The notes below the pieces were generated by a model that saw only the letters and a list, made by a program, of their open reading frames with translations, searched no databases and had not been told where the DNA came from. The position numbers and the translations under genes were made by a program. From an uncultured Arenicella sp. (GTDB lineage Bacteria > Pseudomonadota > Gammaproteobacteria > Arenicellales > Arenicellaceae): 64,000 nt of DNA. Where the stretch lies: contig CALINO010000013.1 of assembly GCA_938045295.1 (NCBI GenBank), forward strand, positions 98,686-162,685, given 5' to 3'. Every line of letters starts with the position of its first letter. Position 1 is the first letter of the stretch. Below are positions 26,458 to 34,710 of this stretch, piece by piece.

Positions 26458-28248
26458 CTAAGCGATGGTTAATAGTACGTCGCCAACGGCCACGCTATCA
26501 CCTTCGCCCACGCTTATGGCCACAATTTGGCCGTCTTTGGGGGCTGACACATTGGTTTCCATTTTCATGGCTTCGAGAATCAATACGGTGTCACCGGCTT
26601 TCACTTGTTGGCCAGCCGATACTGGAACCTTAATTACATTGCCGGCAAGTGGGGCATTCACCGGCTCGCCGCCAGACGTGACCGGAGCGGCGGCCGCATT
26701 AGGAGCGGCGGCAGAACCACCCGCTGGAGCGCTGATGCCAGAAATGTCGCCGCCTTCGGTAACGGTAACCGTGTATTGTTGGCCATCAACGTCTACGGTG
26801 TAAATTTTATCGCCGTTGTCAGTGGTCGGCACGGTTGACGGAGCTTTACCGGTGGGTACGGGCTCGAACGCACTTGGGTTGTCGCGGTTTTGAATAAAGT
26901 TTAAGCCCACTTGTTGAAACAGTGAGTAGGTTAATACGTCGTCAATAAAATCGTCACCGCTTTTGGCTTTCAAGTCATGCTCTTTTACCAAGCCTTGAAA
27001 TTCGCTGGTGAGTGAATCCATTTCGGCGTCAATTAAATCCGCTGGTCGGCAAGTAATGGCCGCTTCGCCGTCGTCTAATACGCGCGCTTGAATTTCTTTG
27101 TTCACTGGCGCTGGAGTGGCGCCGTATTCGCCACGTAATACACCGGCGGTTTCTTTGGCGATGTTTTTATAACGCTCGCCCATTAGCACGTTGATGACCG
27201 CTTGCGTGCCAACAATTTGTGAGGTGGGCGTCACCAGAGGAATAAAACCTAAGTCTTCACGCACACGAGGGATCTCAGCCAAGACATCGTCAATTTTGTC
27301 TTCAGCGCCTTGTTGGCGCAGCTGGTTTTCCATGTTGGTGAGCATGCCGCCTGGCACTTGCGCAACTAAAATACGCGAATCCACGCCGCGTAGCGAACCT
27401 TCAAACTGGGCGTATTTCTTACGAACTTCTCTAAAGTAGGCACTGATTTCTTCTAGCTTTTTAATGTCTAAGCCAGTGTCGCGGTCGCCGCCTTCAAAAA
27501 TAGACACCACGGATTCAGTGGCCGAATGCCCATAGGTCATCGACATAGACGAAATAGAGGTATCCACATTATCAATGCCCGCTTCAACGCACTTAGTAAT
27601 GGTGGTGGTTGATAAGCCGGTGGTGGCATGAGCGTGCAATTGAATAGGAATGTCGACGGTTTTCTTTAGTGCAGTTACTAAGTCATAGCCAACGTACGGG
27701 TTTAGTAGACCTGCCATGTCTTTAATACAGATAGAATCCGCACCGGCGTCTTCCAGCTCTTTGGCCATGTCTAACCAAAGTTGCGTGGTGTGCACAGGGC
27801 TAACCGTGTACGACAATGTGCCTTGCGCGTGTTTGCCCACTTGCTTTACCGCTTTCAATGCGGTGGTGATGTTGCGCATGTCGTTCATGGCATCAAACAC
27901 ACGGAACACGTCAATACCGTTCACCGCGCAACGCTCTACGAACTTTGTAACAACGTCATCGGCGTAATGGCGGTAGCCTAAAATATTTTGCCCGCGAAAC
28001 AGCATTTGCTGTGGGGTGTTAGGCATTACTTTTTTGATTTCGCGAATGCGGTCCCAAGGGTCTTCACCTAAAAAGCGAATGCACGAATCAAACGTGGCAC
28101 CACCCCAAGACTCCATTGACCAATAGCCAATTTCATCTAACTTTTCAGCAATGGGCAGCATGTCGTCAATGCGCATGCGAGTGGCTAACAGTGATTGGTG
28201 AGCGTCGCGTAAAACAACCTCGGTAATACCTAATTTCTTATGTGTCAT
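26458..28248 (-). CDS. oadA: Oxaloacetate decarboxylase alpha subunit
   Basis: Transfers carboxyl from oxaloacetate to biotin. 596 residues: carboxyltransferase barrel first ([16 protein letters not shown] at about 11-26, and the metal-site [10 protein letters not shown]), then a conserved carboxylase domain, a Pro/Ala linker at about 500-525, and a C-terminal biotinyl domain with EAMKMET as the biotinylation site. The layout is complete. It sits between oadG and oadB in one operon. Confidence 0.96.
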   Translation of the reverse strand: MTHKKLGITEVVLRDAHQSLLATRMRIDDMLPIAEKLDEIGYWSMESWGGATFDSCIRFLGEDPWDRIREIKKVMPNTPQQMLFRGQNILGYRHYADDVVTKFVERCAVNGIDVFRVFDAMNDMRNITTALKAVKQVGKHAQGTLSYTVSPVHTTQLWLDMAKELEDAGADSICIKDMAGLLNPYVGYDLVTALKKTVDIPIQLHAHATTGLSTTTITKCVEAGIDNVDTSISSMSMTYGHSATESVVSIFEGGDRDTGLDIKKLEEISAYFREVRKKYAQFEGSLRGVDSRILVAQVPGGMLTNMENQLRQQGAEDKIDDVLAEIPRVREDLGFIPLVTPTSQIVGTQAVINVLMGERYKNIAKETAGVLRGEYGATPAPVNKEIQARVLDDGEAAITCRPADLIDAEMDSLTSEFQGLVKEHDLKAKSGDDFIDDVLTYSLFQQVGLNFIQNRDNPSAFEPVPTGKAPSTVPTTDNGDKIYTVDVDGQQYTVTVTEGGDISGISAPAGGSAAAPNAAAAPVTSGGEPVNAPLAGNVIKVPVSAGQQVKAGDTVLILEAMKMETNVSAPKDGQIVAISVGEGDSVAVGDVLLTIA

Positions 28249-28266
28249 AACTGATCTGATTACGGT

Positions 28267-28512
28267 TTATTTGCTGGCGCGGTGCTGAGAAATGGCCTGT
28301 TCAATGGCGGCCACAACCTGCGGGCTAGGCCCAGTTGTGACGCTCTGTGCTGGCGCGGCGGTGCTTTGAGGGGCAGGTTGCTCTGGGTTTAGCTTGTTAA
28401 CAAGCTTAGACATCAAGTTGGTGGCGAACACCATGATGGTCAGAAAAACAAAAACAGTGCCCATGCCGTATAACATAAGGCTAACACCCTGATCGATAAG
28501 AGTGGTTTCCAT
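28267..28512 (-). CDS. oadG: Oxaloacetate decarboxylase gamma subunit
   Basis: Small one-helix subunit that ties OadA to OadB. 81 residues: N-terminal membrane helix (about 10-32, LMLYGMGTVFVFLTIMVFAT), then a Pro/Ala/Gln-rich tail with QHRASK at the end. Such proteins often bind zinc through C-terminal His. It is the first gene of oadGAB; the promoter must lie in the 225 bases shared with the divergent TonB-like gene. Confidence 0.9.
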   Translation of the reverse strand: METTLIDQGVSLMLYGMGTVFVFLTIMVFATNLMSKLVNKLNPEQPAPQSTAAPAQSVTTGPSPQVVAAIEQAISQHRASK

Positions 28513-28737
28513 TGTGAATTACCAAGTTTTTGGGCAAAGAGTGAGTATGCCCGTTGGAAAGTGCGCATAGTTTACATTATTTGAACTGCCTGCTTAAGCC
28601 CCAAACTCAATTCTTGACGTTTGTATGCAAAAGGTAAGCTATCGAACCTATTTTGACTCGGTCACGGTATCGGCAAATACTCAAATTTCTATCTATCAGT
28701 AGCTGTTGTTGGCCACTTAAAACACAGGGGAGAATCG

Positions 28738-29373
28738 ATGAATTTGGATACAAGAGAGAGTGCAATAAGTAACGCAAGCATGGAAATAACCAAACGCAGT
28801 TCCAGCTTAGTGGCAGCCACAGGCGTGACGGTTGGCTTATTGTTTATCATGACTCAGTTAATTGATAACGACATGCCAGTGTTAGAAAAAGAAACAACAT
28901 TCACATTACCACCCATTTCAATGGAGGTTAACGAGCCTGAGGTGGAAATTATTCAACCCATTCGCCCTGAGCTTGAACAGCCACCCGCCAAAACCAAAAA
29001 AGACTTTAGTTATAACGTTGATGCTGATGACAATGTCATTGATATCGGGCAACAAGACATCACAGACCCTACCATTGAGCCTGAAACCATCGGCTTACCC
29101 GGTGGCAGTAGTCTGGTGCCGATATCGCCACAGTACCCAGAACGAGCCGCGCAGAGGGGCTTATGTGGCCATGCTTTGGTGCAATTTGATATTTCAACCG
29201 ATGGCATTCCGGTTAACGTTGCGGTTGTTAGCAGTAGCAACGCTGTGTTTAATAAAAACGCAGTGCAAGCGGTAAAGCGCGCGCGTTATAAGCCGTTAGT
29301 AGAAGGCGGCCGACCGACTGTGATTACAGGCAAACAAGAGAAAATTGTGTTTCGACTGGAAGGAGGGTGTTAG
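28738..29373 (+). CDS. TonB-family energy transducer
   Basis: 211 residues: cytoplasmic lead, one membrane helix (about 25-42), an acidic and Pro-rich periplasmic spacer (PEVEIIQPIRPELEQPP), and a C-terminal TonB domain (PQYPERAAQRGLCGHALVQF through VQAVKRARYKPLVEGG). It would couple proton-motive force to an outer-membrane receptor with ExbB/ExbD, none of which is nearby. Two Cys occur in the C-terminal domain (LCGHA and the final GC), matching a small class of TonB-like proteins. Ribosome-binding site GGGGAGAATCGATG. Confidence 0.82.
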   Translation: MNLDTRESAISNASMEITKRSSSLVAATGVTVGLLFIMTQLIDNDMPVLEKETTFTLPPISMEVNEPEVEIIQPIRPELEQPPAKTKKDFSYNVDADDNVIDIGQQDITDPTIEPETIGLPGGSSLVPISPQYPERAAQRGLCGHALVQFDISTDGIPVNVAVVSSSNAVFNKNAVQAVKRARYKPLVEGGRPTVITGKQEKIVFRLEGGC

Positions 29374-29383
29374 GTGATAGGTT

Positions 29384-29423
29384 AATAGTGTCATCGATTA
29401 CTAGATATTACTTTGACACTATT
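29384..29423. terminator. Terminator-like hairpin after the TonB-like gene
   Basis: Arms AATAGTGTCA and TGACACTATT are a perfect 10-base inverted repeat with a 20-base loop, between two convergent genes. There is no strong T-run, so its termination strength is uncertain. Confidence 0.5.
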
Positions 29424-29477
29424 ATTGCGTATTTAACCTTACGACCAAAAGTGTATATGTGATCGTCTACTACATTT

Positions 29478-31097
29478 TTATGTTCTAACTTCTAAAGCGT
29501 GCCTAAACATTTTATGAATTTTTATTTGATTGGCACGTTTTATTTCACCTTTTGAGATTCTCGGTTGATCTATATGAGACCAGATAAAAGTATCCAAGGT
29601 ACTAATTTTTATCCCTATCATTCCTACATGATAAAGGCACATTAAGATTCTGGATATAACTTCTGCTTCAGTGATTTTTCCGTTAGGTGAATAGAGGGTT
29701 TTTGCAGCAGCTACGCAAGGATCATTTTCATCTAACTCATGAAGGTCTGTAGTAGTTTCTTCAAGCCTTATGCCAGATAGATTAGAACGAGTGAAAGGAG
29801 CAGAAATATTGCGCAGAATTTCAACTGTTGTCTCTAATGCTGGATAGTATTCAGACCACTCTTCTCTGAGTGATTTAAGCCTTTTAGTAGAGTAGTGAGC
29901 TTCGGCTGCATGTATTGCCCGCCATGAAATTCCTGGTCGATCTGCTGCTGATTGGAAACATTCATTGCAGAATTGAATTGCATCTCTCGGTCTGAATAAT
30001 GTTCTCTCTATAATATAATCGATCGCCTCCCCTGTTTCACCTTTCTTTTGAGTTGGAAAAACGTCATTAAAATTTACTGAAGAAGAAGTGTATTGACGTC
30101 GATACACTTCCTGAACTCGAGCCGAGAGAAGTTTTTTAAGATCATCTTTCCCCCAAGCTATACGAACTAAATAAGCCTCATACTTTTCTTCCTGAAAACC
30201 AGAGTCACGAGTTTTATCAAATACAAGATCTAGGAGGTCTCTTCGTAGTGCCGTCACTATTTTTACTTGCGGTATTCTTCTCAAAGACTTAGTTTCTTCA
30301 ATTAGAGCTCTTATAAACCTGCATCGAGTTTCAGTTTCCGCCCAGTCTTCATCCAATTTATCTATTAGTATGTAATATCTTTTTTGTCTATCATTAAATG
30401 CAAATTCGGTCAGCAGATCAAGAACGTCGTTTAGTCGCTTAATCTGAATCCCACTAACAACCTGAGTTGCAAGAGATTTGATTTCAGAACGTACCTCATT
30501 ACTTAGAGACTTGGCTCCTTCAAGAGAAATATCAACATTTTTGAATTTGGAGCCTAGTTTAGCTTTAATATCTTTAGTGAATTTTGTAGTTAACTCTTGA
30601 AGCTGTTCATCCGTTTCAAGCCAAAAGCGATCACCCCATTCTGTAAAGTACTCTAATGCTCGCTTTTTTACTGAATCCCTACCAACCCACTGATTAATTC
30701 TATTAAGAAAACTATTATTTTCAGACTTACTTCTCAAGCTATATCTCAATTTGAGAAGTTCAACGGTTAATATGTGTCTCCAAAGTATTCTATAGAATAG
30801 ATCTAATTTGACATCAATTTCATTAAAGAATTGAATTATGTTTGAATGCTCGAGGAATCGAATTGATATATCATTTGGATCAAGCATCGCTGAGTGTTCT
30901 ACACCCTGAGATATTTTATATAACAGAGCGCTTTTTCCAGAACCAGTTCGTCCCAGAACTACTGACGCCGGTGATGATACATCTAGAAGTGATGATAATT
31001 GCCCGTTATCTACAAAGCATGAATCTAATAAGTCTGAATCTGCTTCAGCATCTAATTCTCCTACTTTTAGTCCTTTTTTTATTACTATCTTGTCCAT
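29478..31097 (-). CDS. P-loop ATPase, Sll1717-like
   Basis: 539 residues with no signal peptide. It begins with an acidic motif (LKVGELDAEADSD) and a Walker A at residues 49-56 (GRTGSGKS); a Walker B-like stretch ILIDKLDEDW follows at about 243-252. The rest is helical, with a probable winged-helix region near the C-terminus. The N-terminal FG/LD.E.D pattern before the P-loop matches proteins annotated as the Sll1717 ATPase family, as I recall it. It stands alone between housekeeping genes, and its sequence is visibly richer in A and T than they are, suggesting horizontal transfer. Members are often found in variable regions; an antiphage role is possible but unproven. Confidence 0.7.
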   Translation of the reverse strand: MDKIVIKKGLKVGELDAEADSDLLDSCFVDNGQLSSLLDVSSPASVVLGRTGSGKSALLYKISQGVEHSAMLDPNDISIRFLEHSNIIQFFNEIDVKLDLFYRILWRHILTVELLKLRYSLRSKSENNSFLNRINQWVGRDSVKKRALEYFTEWGDRFWLETDEQLQELTTKFTKDIKAKLGSKFKNVDISLEGAKSLSNEVRSEIKSLATQVVSGIQIKRLNDVLDLLTEFAFNDRQKRYYILIDKLDEDWAETETRCRFIRALIEETKSLRRIPQVKIVTALRRDLLDLVFDKTRDSGFQEEKYEAYLVRIAWGKDDLKKLLSARVQEVYRRQYTSSSVNFNDVFPTQKKGETGEAIDYIIERTLFRPRDAIQFCNECFQSAADRPGISWRAIHAAEAHYSTKRLKSLREEWSEYYPALETTVEILRNISAPFTRSNLSGIRLEETTTDLHELDENDPCVAAAKTLYSPNGKITEAEVISRILMCLYHVGMIGIKISTLDTFIWSHIDQPRISKGEIKRANQIKIHKMFRHALEVRT

Positions 31098-31139
31098 ATG
31101 AATTTGTCGTTTGGTGATTTATTGCTTCATGAATTTAGC

Positions 31140-31155
31140 GCACATTACAATGTGC
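31140..31155. repeat. Short palindrome upstream of the P-loop ATPase gene
   Basis: GCACATT-AC-AATGTGC, perfect 7-base arms with a 2-base centre, 43 bases upstream of the ATPase start. Read on the minus strand it directly follows a TATACT hexamer, so it could be an operator over the start site. No regulator gene is adjacent. Confidence 0.4.
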
Positions 31156-31206
31156 TTAGTATACGGTTTCTAGAAGAGGCGGCTATATCTAGTTCTTTAA
31201 GTCTTT

Positions 31207-32460
31207 TTACCGAATAAACGCACAAGCCGCTTGATAGAGAAACTCACAATCTTTGGTGCCTGCGGTTTCTCTGATTGAATGCATGGCCCATTGAGGTGCG
31301 CCTAAGTCTAATGTTTCTATGCCCAATTCGGTGGCGGTGATGGGGCCAATGGTGCTGCCGCAGCCCATATCGGAGCGTGTTACAAACTTTTGAATGGGCA
31401 CGCCGGCTTGCTCACAGCGTGCTTGAAATTTGGCTGAGCTAACGCTGGTGGTTGCGTAACGTTGGTTTTGATTGATTTTAATTACCGGCCCTTGATTGAG
31501 AATGGGGCCGTGGTTTTGATCGTGTTTATCGGCGTAATTAGGATGAATGCCGTGTGCATTATCGCAAGAGAGCATGGATGAGCGGCCAATAAATTGGGTC
31601 AGTGCTTCGCCGCTGTCGATCAAGCGTTCTAATACGTTACGCAAAAATGGCCCTTGCGCGCCGCACGCCGAGGCCGAGCCAACTTCTTCGTGGTCGGTGG
31701 CTACAAATAAGCAGGCTTGATCTGTATGGGTATCAATAATAGCGCGTGCGCCAATGTAAGTACTGAGTAGGTTGTCCAGTCTGGCGGCATTAATAAATTC
31801 GTCATTAAGGCCAGTGACACAAGGTGCTTGGGTGTCATAGACCGACAGTTCGTACTCCATAATGTGCGTAAATTCTTGTTGGCAACGTTCAATCAACAGG
31901 TCAGTAAAACTGGAGCTATCGTTGGCCGCGCCTAAAATCAACGGCAAGTGATGCTGTGGGTTAATGGCTCGCTTGGTGTTGGCTTCACGGTCAAGGTGAA
32001 TGGCTAAATTAGGAATAATAGCCACGGGTTTTTCAAAATCGATCAGCTCACTGATCACGTTATTGTCTTTATCAACCCCGCTTACTCGCCCAGCAATGGA
32101 TAAATCACGGTCCAGCCAAGGTTGATACAGAGCCCCGCCGTAAACCTCTACGCCTAACTGCAAATAACCATGCTTTTTGATTTCTGGGTTAGGCTTGATG
32201 CGCAAACAAGGGCTGTCGGTGTGCGCACCAATCATTTGCATGCCTTGCTTAAGGTCTTTGCCAGTACGAAACGCAATAATGGATGAGTCGTTACGAGTAA
32301 CCACGTAGGCGGCGTTGGGCTTAATCAGCCAATCATGATCTTCATTGAGTAACTCAAACCCGGCGTCCGTGAACAGTGTTAGCGCGCTTTGCGTTGCATG
32401 AAACGGGGTGGGTGATTGCGCAATAAAGTCACACAAACCTTGAACAATGGATGTCGTCAT
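31207..32460 (-). CDS. apeB: M18-family aspartyl aminopeptidase
   Basis: Cytoplasmic metallo-aminopeptidase that trims N-terminal residues. 417 residues from the ATG at 32460; a GTG five codons upstream is an alternative. M18 features: QMIGAHTDSPCLRIKPNP (metal His/Asp), YGGALYQPWLDRDLS, FVATDHEEVGSASACGAQGP (catalytic Glu pair), and SDMGCGSTIGP near the C-terminus. It is divergent from the DnaJ-like gene. No close partner genes. Confidence 0.93.
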   Translation of the reverse strand: MTTSIVQGLCDFIAQSPTPFHATQSALTLFTDAGFELLNEDHDWLIKPNAAYVVTRNDSSIIAFRTGKDLKQGMQMIGAHTDSPCLRIKPNPEIKKHGYLQLGVEVYGGALYQPWLDRDLSIAGRVSGVDKDNNVISELIDFEKPVAIIPNLAIHLDREANTKRAINPQHHLPLILGAANDSSSFTDLLIERCQQEFTHIMEYELSVYDTQAPCVTGLNDEFINAARLDNLLSTYIGARAIIDTHTDQACLFVATDHEEVGSASACGAQGPFLRNVLERLIDSGEALTQFIGRSSMLSCDNAHGIHPNYADKHDQNHGPILNQGPVIKINQNQRYATTSVSSAKFQARCEQAGVPIQKFVTRSDMGCGSTIGPITATELGIETLDLGAPQWAMHSIRETAGTKDCEFLYQAACAFIR

Positions 32461-32543
32461 AATAGTAACTGGCACCGAAACGGTTTAAATCATCAATAAT
32501 TGCCACTATTATAATCATGATTTAATCGTTAGCGAGCGTCATT

Positions 32544-33017
32544 GTGTTTTACTCACTGTTTGTTGTTGCCGTCATTGCCTCTTTGCTGTTTGCAATGAAG
32601 TATTGGCAGAATTTGCCCGAAGCGCGCCGTAAGGAAGGCGCGTTTAAAATGTTGCTTTGGGGTACGGTGGCTTTAGTGCTGGTATTGGTTTTTGCCGGGC
32701 GTGCGCACTGGCTGATGGGGGTGTTGGCCGCACTGCTGGCCTTAGCGGGCCGCGCTGCGCAGCTGGCGCAATATGTGCCTTTGTTTCAGAAGATTTTTGG
32801 CCAATATCAATCTCAAAAAGGAGGGCATTCAGGAGCGCCGTCGTTAGCAATGAGCCCTAAAGAGGCGGCTGAATTATTGGGCGTGAACGAAAATGCCAGC
32901 GTTGAGGAAGTGCGTTTAGCGCACAAAAAATTGATGCAAAAAATACACCCCGATCGCGGTGGCACTGATGCATTAGCAAGGCAGATTAATGCGGCTAAAG
33001 ATATTTTGCTTGGCTAG
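32544..33017 (+). CDS. Membrane-anchored DnaJ-domain protein
   Basis: 157 residues. Two or three hydrophobic helices occur in the first 75 (FVVAVIASLLFAM, LLWGTVALVLVLVFA, LMGVLAALLALAG). A C-terminal J-domain follows (SPKEAAELLGVNENASVEEV, then HKKLMQKIHPDRGG with the HPD tripeptide). The layout resembles the Tim14/Pam18 type co-chaperone that stimulates Hsp70 at a membrane. Its partner is not in the window. Start is GTG at 32544; the next ATG would cut the first helix. It ends four bases before the tandem operator of the phasin gene. Confidence 0.85.
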   Translation: MFYSLFVVAVIASLLFAMKYWQNLPEARRKEGAFKMLLWGTVALVLVLVFAGRAHWLMGVLAALLALAGRAAQLAQYVPLFQKIFGQYQSQKGGHSGAPSLAMSPKEAAELLGVNENASVEEVRLAHKKLMQKIHPDRGGTDALARQINAAKDILLG

Positions 33018-33020
33018 CCA

Positions 33021-33056
33021 TTAGAAACAACATTCTAATTAGGGCGAGGATTCTAA
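33021..33056. promoter_or_regulatory. Tandem TTAGAA-N6-TTCTAA operators, phasin gene
   Basis: Two 18-base palindromes abut: TTAGAAACAACATTCTAA (33021-33038, perfect arms) and TTAGGGCGAGGATTCTAA (33039-33056, two arm mismatches). The same doubled arrangement occurs at 34623-34658 and a single perfect copy at 37088-37105. It ends nine bases before a TTACAC element. The neighbouring PhaD-like regulator is the obvious candidate to bind it. Confidence 0.8.
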
Positions 33057-33065
33057 ATTGGTGGC

Positions 33066-33094
33066 TTACACTCCCCATCGTTGAAGTACATAAC
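33066..33094 (+). promoter_or_regulatory. Putative phasin-gene promoter
   Basis: TTACAC (33066-33071), 17-base spacer, then CATAAC (33089-33094). The -10 is poor against the sigma-70 consensus, as expected for an activator-dependent promoter. The same element and spacing are found upstream of the gene at 34711, also nine bases after the doubled operator. Confidence 0.55.
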
Positions 33095-33124
33095 GTTGAC
33101 TATAAACCTATTTGGGAGACCATC

Positions 33125-33574
33125 ATGGCTGCAAAAAACACATCTGTAAAAAAGGCATCGGCTAAAGCAAAGAAAGAAGTTGTTGAGGCGGTAGACGCAG
33201 TAGAAGACGCTGCTGAAACTGTACTTTCAGTGGTAAGCAAAAAAGTATCTCGTAATGTTGAGCAAGCACAAGGCGTGGCCAAGAATGTTTGGTTTGCCTA
33301 TTTAGGTGCGGCGGGCGTTGCGGTAAACGAAGTGAAAAATCGTTTTGGTAAAATAAGCGCTGAAGGTCAAGATTTGGCTCAAGACTTAGTGGCTCGTGGC
33401 GAAAAAGTGCAAGACGACGCACAAGAGTTTTTAAAAAGCGGCCGCTCTGACATTGAAGAGCAAATTGAAGCGGCAAAAGAGCGTGTGAGTTCAGCGTTTG
33501 ATATGCCGAGTCGATTAAAAGATTTGGCCAATAAGTTGGAAGGTTTGAGTAAAGACCTTAAAAAATCAGCTTAA
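33125..33574 (+). CDS. Phasin-like PHA granule protein
   Basis: 149 residues, no signal peptide. After a Lys/Ala-rich lead (ASAKAKKEVVEAV), a phasin-type helical domain begins at about 50 (AKNVWFAYLGAAGVAVNEV), continues with amphipathic helices (QDLAQDLVARGEKVQDDAQ), and ends PSRLKDLANKLEGLSKDLKK. This is the PhaI/PhaF granule-coat domain (Pseudomonas type). It would coat polyhydroxyalkanoate granules. Paired with PhaD-like, PHA-system and PhaF-like genes just downstream. No synthase or depolymerase is in the window. It has its own promoter and terminator. Confidence 0.85.
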   Translation: MAAKNTSVKKASAKAKKEVVEAVDAVEDAAETVLSVVSKKVSRNVEQAQGVAKNVWFAYLGAAGVAVNEVKNRFGKISAEGQDLAQDLVARGEKVQDDAQEFLKSGRSDIEEQIEAAKERVSSAFDMPSRLKDLANKLEGLSKDLKKSA

Positions 33575-33600
33575 GCTACCGCGGCTGTAAATAATGATCA

Positions 33601-33630
33601 GGCTCACTATTTCGGTAGTGAGCCTTTTTT
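33601..33630 (+). terminator. Intrinsic terminator after the phasin gene
   Basis: GGCTCACTA / TAGTGAGCC stem with a six-base loop (33601-33624) then TTTTTT (33625-33630). 27 bases after the phasin stop. Confidence 0.92.
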
Positions 33631-33682
33631 ATGCCAGTTACAAAATTGGCCATTAGTCACAATCTATTGCTACACTCAGGGT

Positions 33683-34261
33683 ATGGCTAAGATAAAAACG
33701 CGAGACTTGATATTGGATGTTGCGTTAGTGCTCTTAAATGAGCGTGGCGAAAGCATTGTGAGTAGTGTGGACTTGGCACACGAAATGAATATCAGCCCAG
33801 GGAATTTGTATTACCACTTTAAAGGCAAGGAAGAAGTGGTTGAGGAATTGTACGCGCAGTTTCATGCGCGAGTATTGGTGGTGTTGCAACAAATGACATC
33901 GCAAGCCAATGGCGATGCCAAAGAAATGTTAGCGGGCTTAACCGTGGTTTCTGAAGTTCTACAACAGTTCCGATTTATCAGTCAGGATATTTTAGGCATT
34001 CACGAGCGATACTTAAGTTTACGCAGCTCGATACAAAAGCTGTTGAGTTTATTGAATCAAACCTTGGTGGGGCTGGTGGGCCTGGTGATGGATAAAGCCA
34101 AGGTGGCGGACTCCAGTAATGCGGCAAAACTGTTAGCCGGTAATCTTTTTTATACGTTAATGCACTATGGCGGTTATGACGCTTTGCTAAGCGACGATGT
34201 GCAGATGGGCAGCATTGAAGAACATTTATATTTACATTTTTTACCGTTTATTGATGAGTAG
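33683..34261 (+). CDS. phaD: TetR-family regulator, PhaD-like
   Basis: 192 residues. An N-terminal helix-turn-helix (TRDLILDVALVLLNERGE, then SSVDLAHEMNISPGNLYYHF) is followed by a helical ligand-binding domain. Its place between two phasin-type genes and a PHA-system gene makes PhaD, the TetR-type regulator of PHA genes in Pseudomonas, the best match. PhaD is described there as a carbon-source-dependent activator. Here the likely targets are the TTAGAA-N6-TTCTAA sites; none lies upstream of its own gene. It may respond to an acyl-CoA-type ligand, by analogy only. Confidence 0.8.
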   Translation: MAKIKTRDLILDVALVLLNERGESIVSSVDLAHEMNISPGNLYYHFKGKEEVVEELYAQFHARVLVVLQQMTSQANGDAKEMLAGLTVVSEVLQQFRFISQDILGIHERYLSLRSSIQKLLSLLNQTLVGLVGLVMDKAKVADSSNAAKLLAGNLFYTLMHYGGYDALLSDDVQMGSIEEHLYLHFLPFIDE

Positions 34262-34337
34262 GTTGTTCGTAATAACCGTGACGGTTAGCGACCTTAGTGA
34301 TAAATTAAACTAAGCGACAAAATAGTTGAGGAAAACA

Positions 34338-34616
34338 ATGAGTAAAATTCAAGTATGTCGGTCACACGAGTTGGGTGAGCAAGAATGCCAAGACGTGGCC
34401 GAGAAACTGCTTAGTAAGCTGGTTGACTCTTACGGAGGAAGCTTTAAAGCGCAAGGCAGCAATTACGCCTATAAGCACACCATGGGGGTGAACGCCACCA
34501 TCGAGCCTAAAGACGGCGAGCTGGTGGTTAACATGAAGTTAGGTTTAATGGCGCGGCCGCTGGCCTCAAAATTAGAAGCCGAAGTGAACCGAGTCTTAGA
34601 CAAACATTTCGATTAA
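34338..34616 (+). CDS. Polyhydroxyalkanoic acid system family protein
   Basis: 92 residues, matching the small PHA granule-region family (PF09650): SHELGEQECQDVAEKLLSKL, then YAYKHTMGVNATIEPKDGE and a helical end RPLASKLEAEVNRVLDKHF. The fold is a small SRPBCC-like or alpha/beta domain; function is not established, although it recurs beside phasin genes. ATG 34338 is chosen over a TTG 12 bases upstream because GAGG precedes it at the right distance. Confidence 0.85.
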   Translation: MSKIQVCRSHELGEQECQDVAEKLLSKLVDSYGGSFKAQGSNYAYKHTMGVNATIEPKDGELVVNMKLGLMARPLASKLEAEVNRVLDKHFD

Positions 34617-34622
34617 GCCTGT

Positions 34623-34658
34623 TTAGAAAGCGCATTCTAATTAGAGCGCGCTTTCTAG
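34623..34658. promoter_or_regulatory. Tandem TTAGAA-N6-TTCTAA operators, phaF-like gene
   Basis: TTAGAAAGCGCATTCTAA (34623-34640) and TTAGAGCGCGCTTTCTAG (34641-34658) abut exactly, as at the phasin gene. The first copy has perfect six-base arms. The box ends nine bases before TTACAC, the same distance as at 33021-33056. Confidence 0.8.
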
Positions 34659-34667
34659 TACGCTCAG

Positions 34668-34696
34668 TTACACTGCCTTCATCGTAATTTTATTTA
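34668..34696 (+). promoter_or_regulatory. Putative phaF-like promoter
   Basis: TTACAC (34668-34673), 17-base spacer, TATTTA (34691-34696). The -35-like element and the spacing to the doubled operator equal those at 33066. The operator lies upstream of the -35, which suits activation more than repression. Confidence 0.55.
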
Positions 34697-34710
34697 ACTG
34701 GTGAATCATC

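Noticed and set aside
28513..28737. Riboswitch or leader RNA before the TonB-like gene or oadG
   Set aside because: No conserved structure or recognisable aptamer; the region looks like ordinary divergent promoters.
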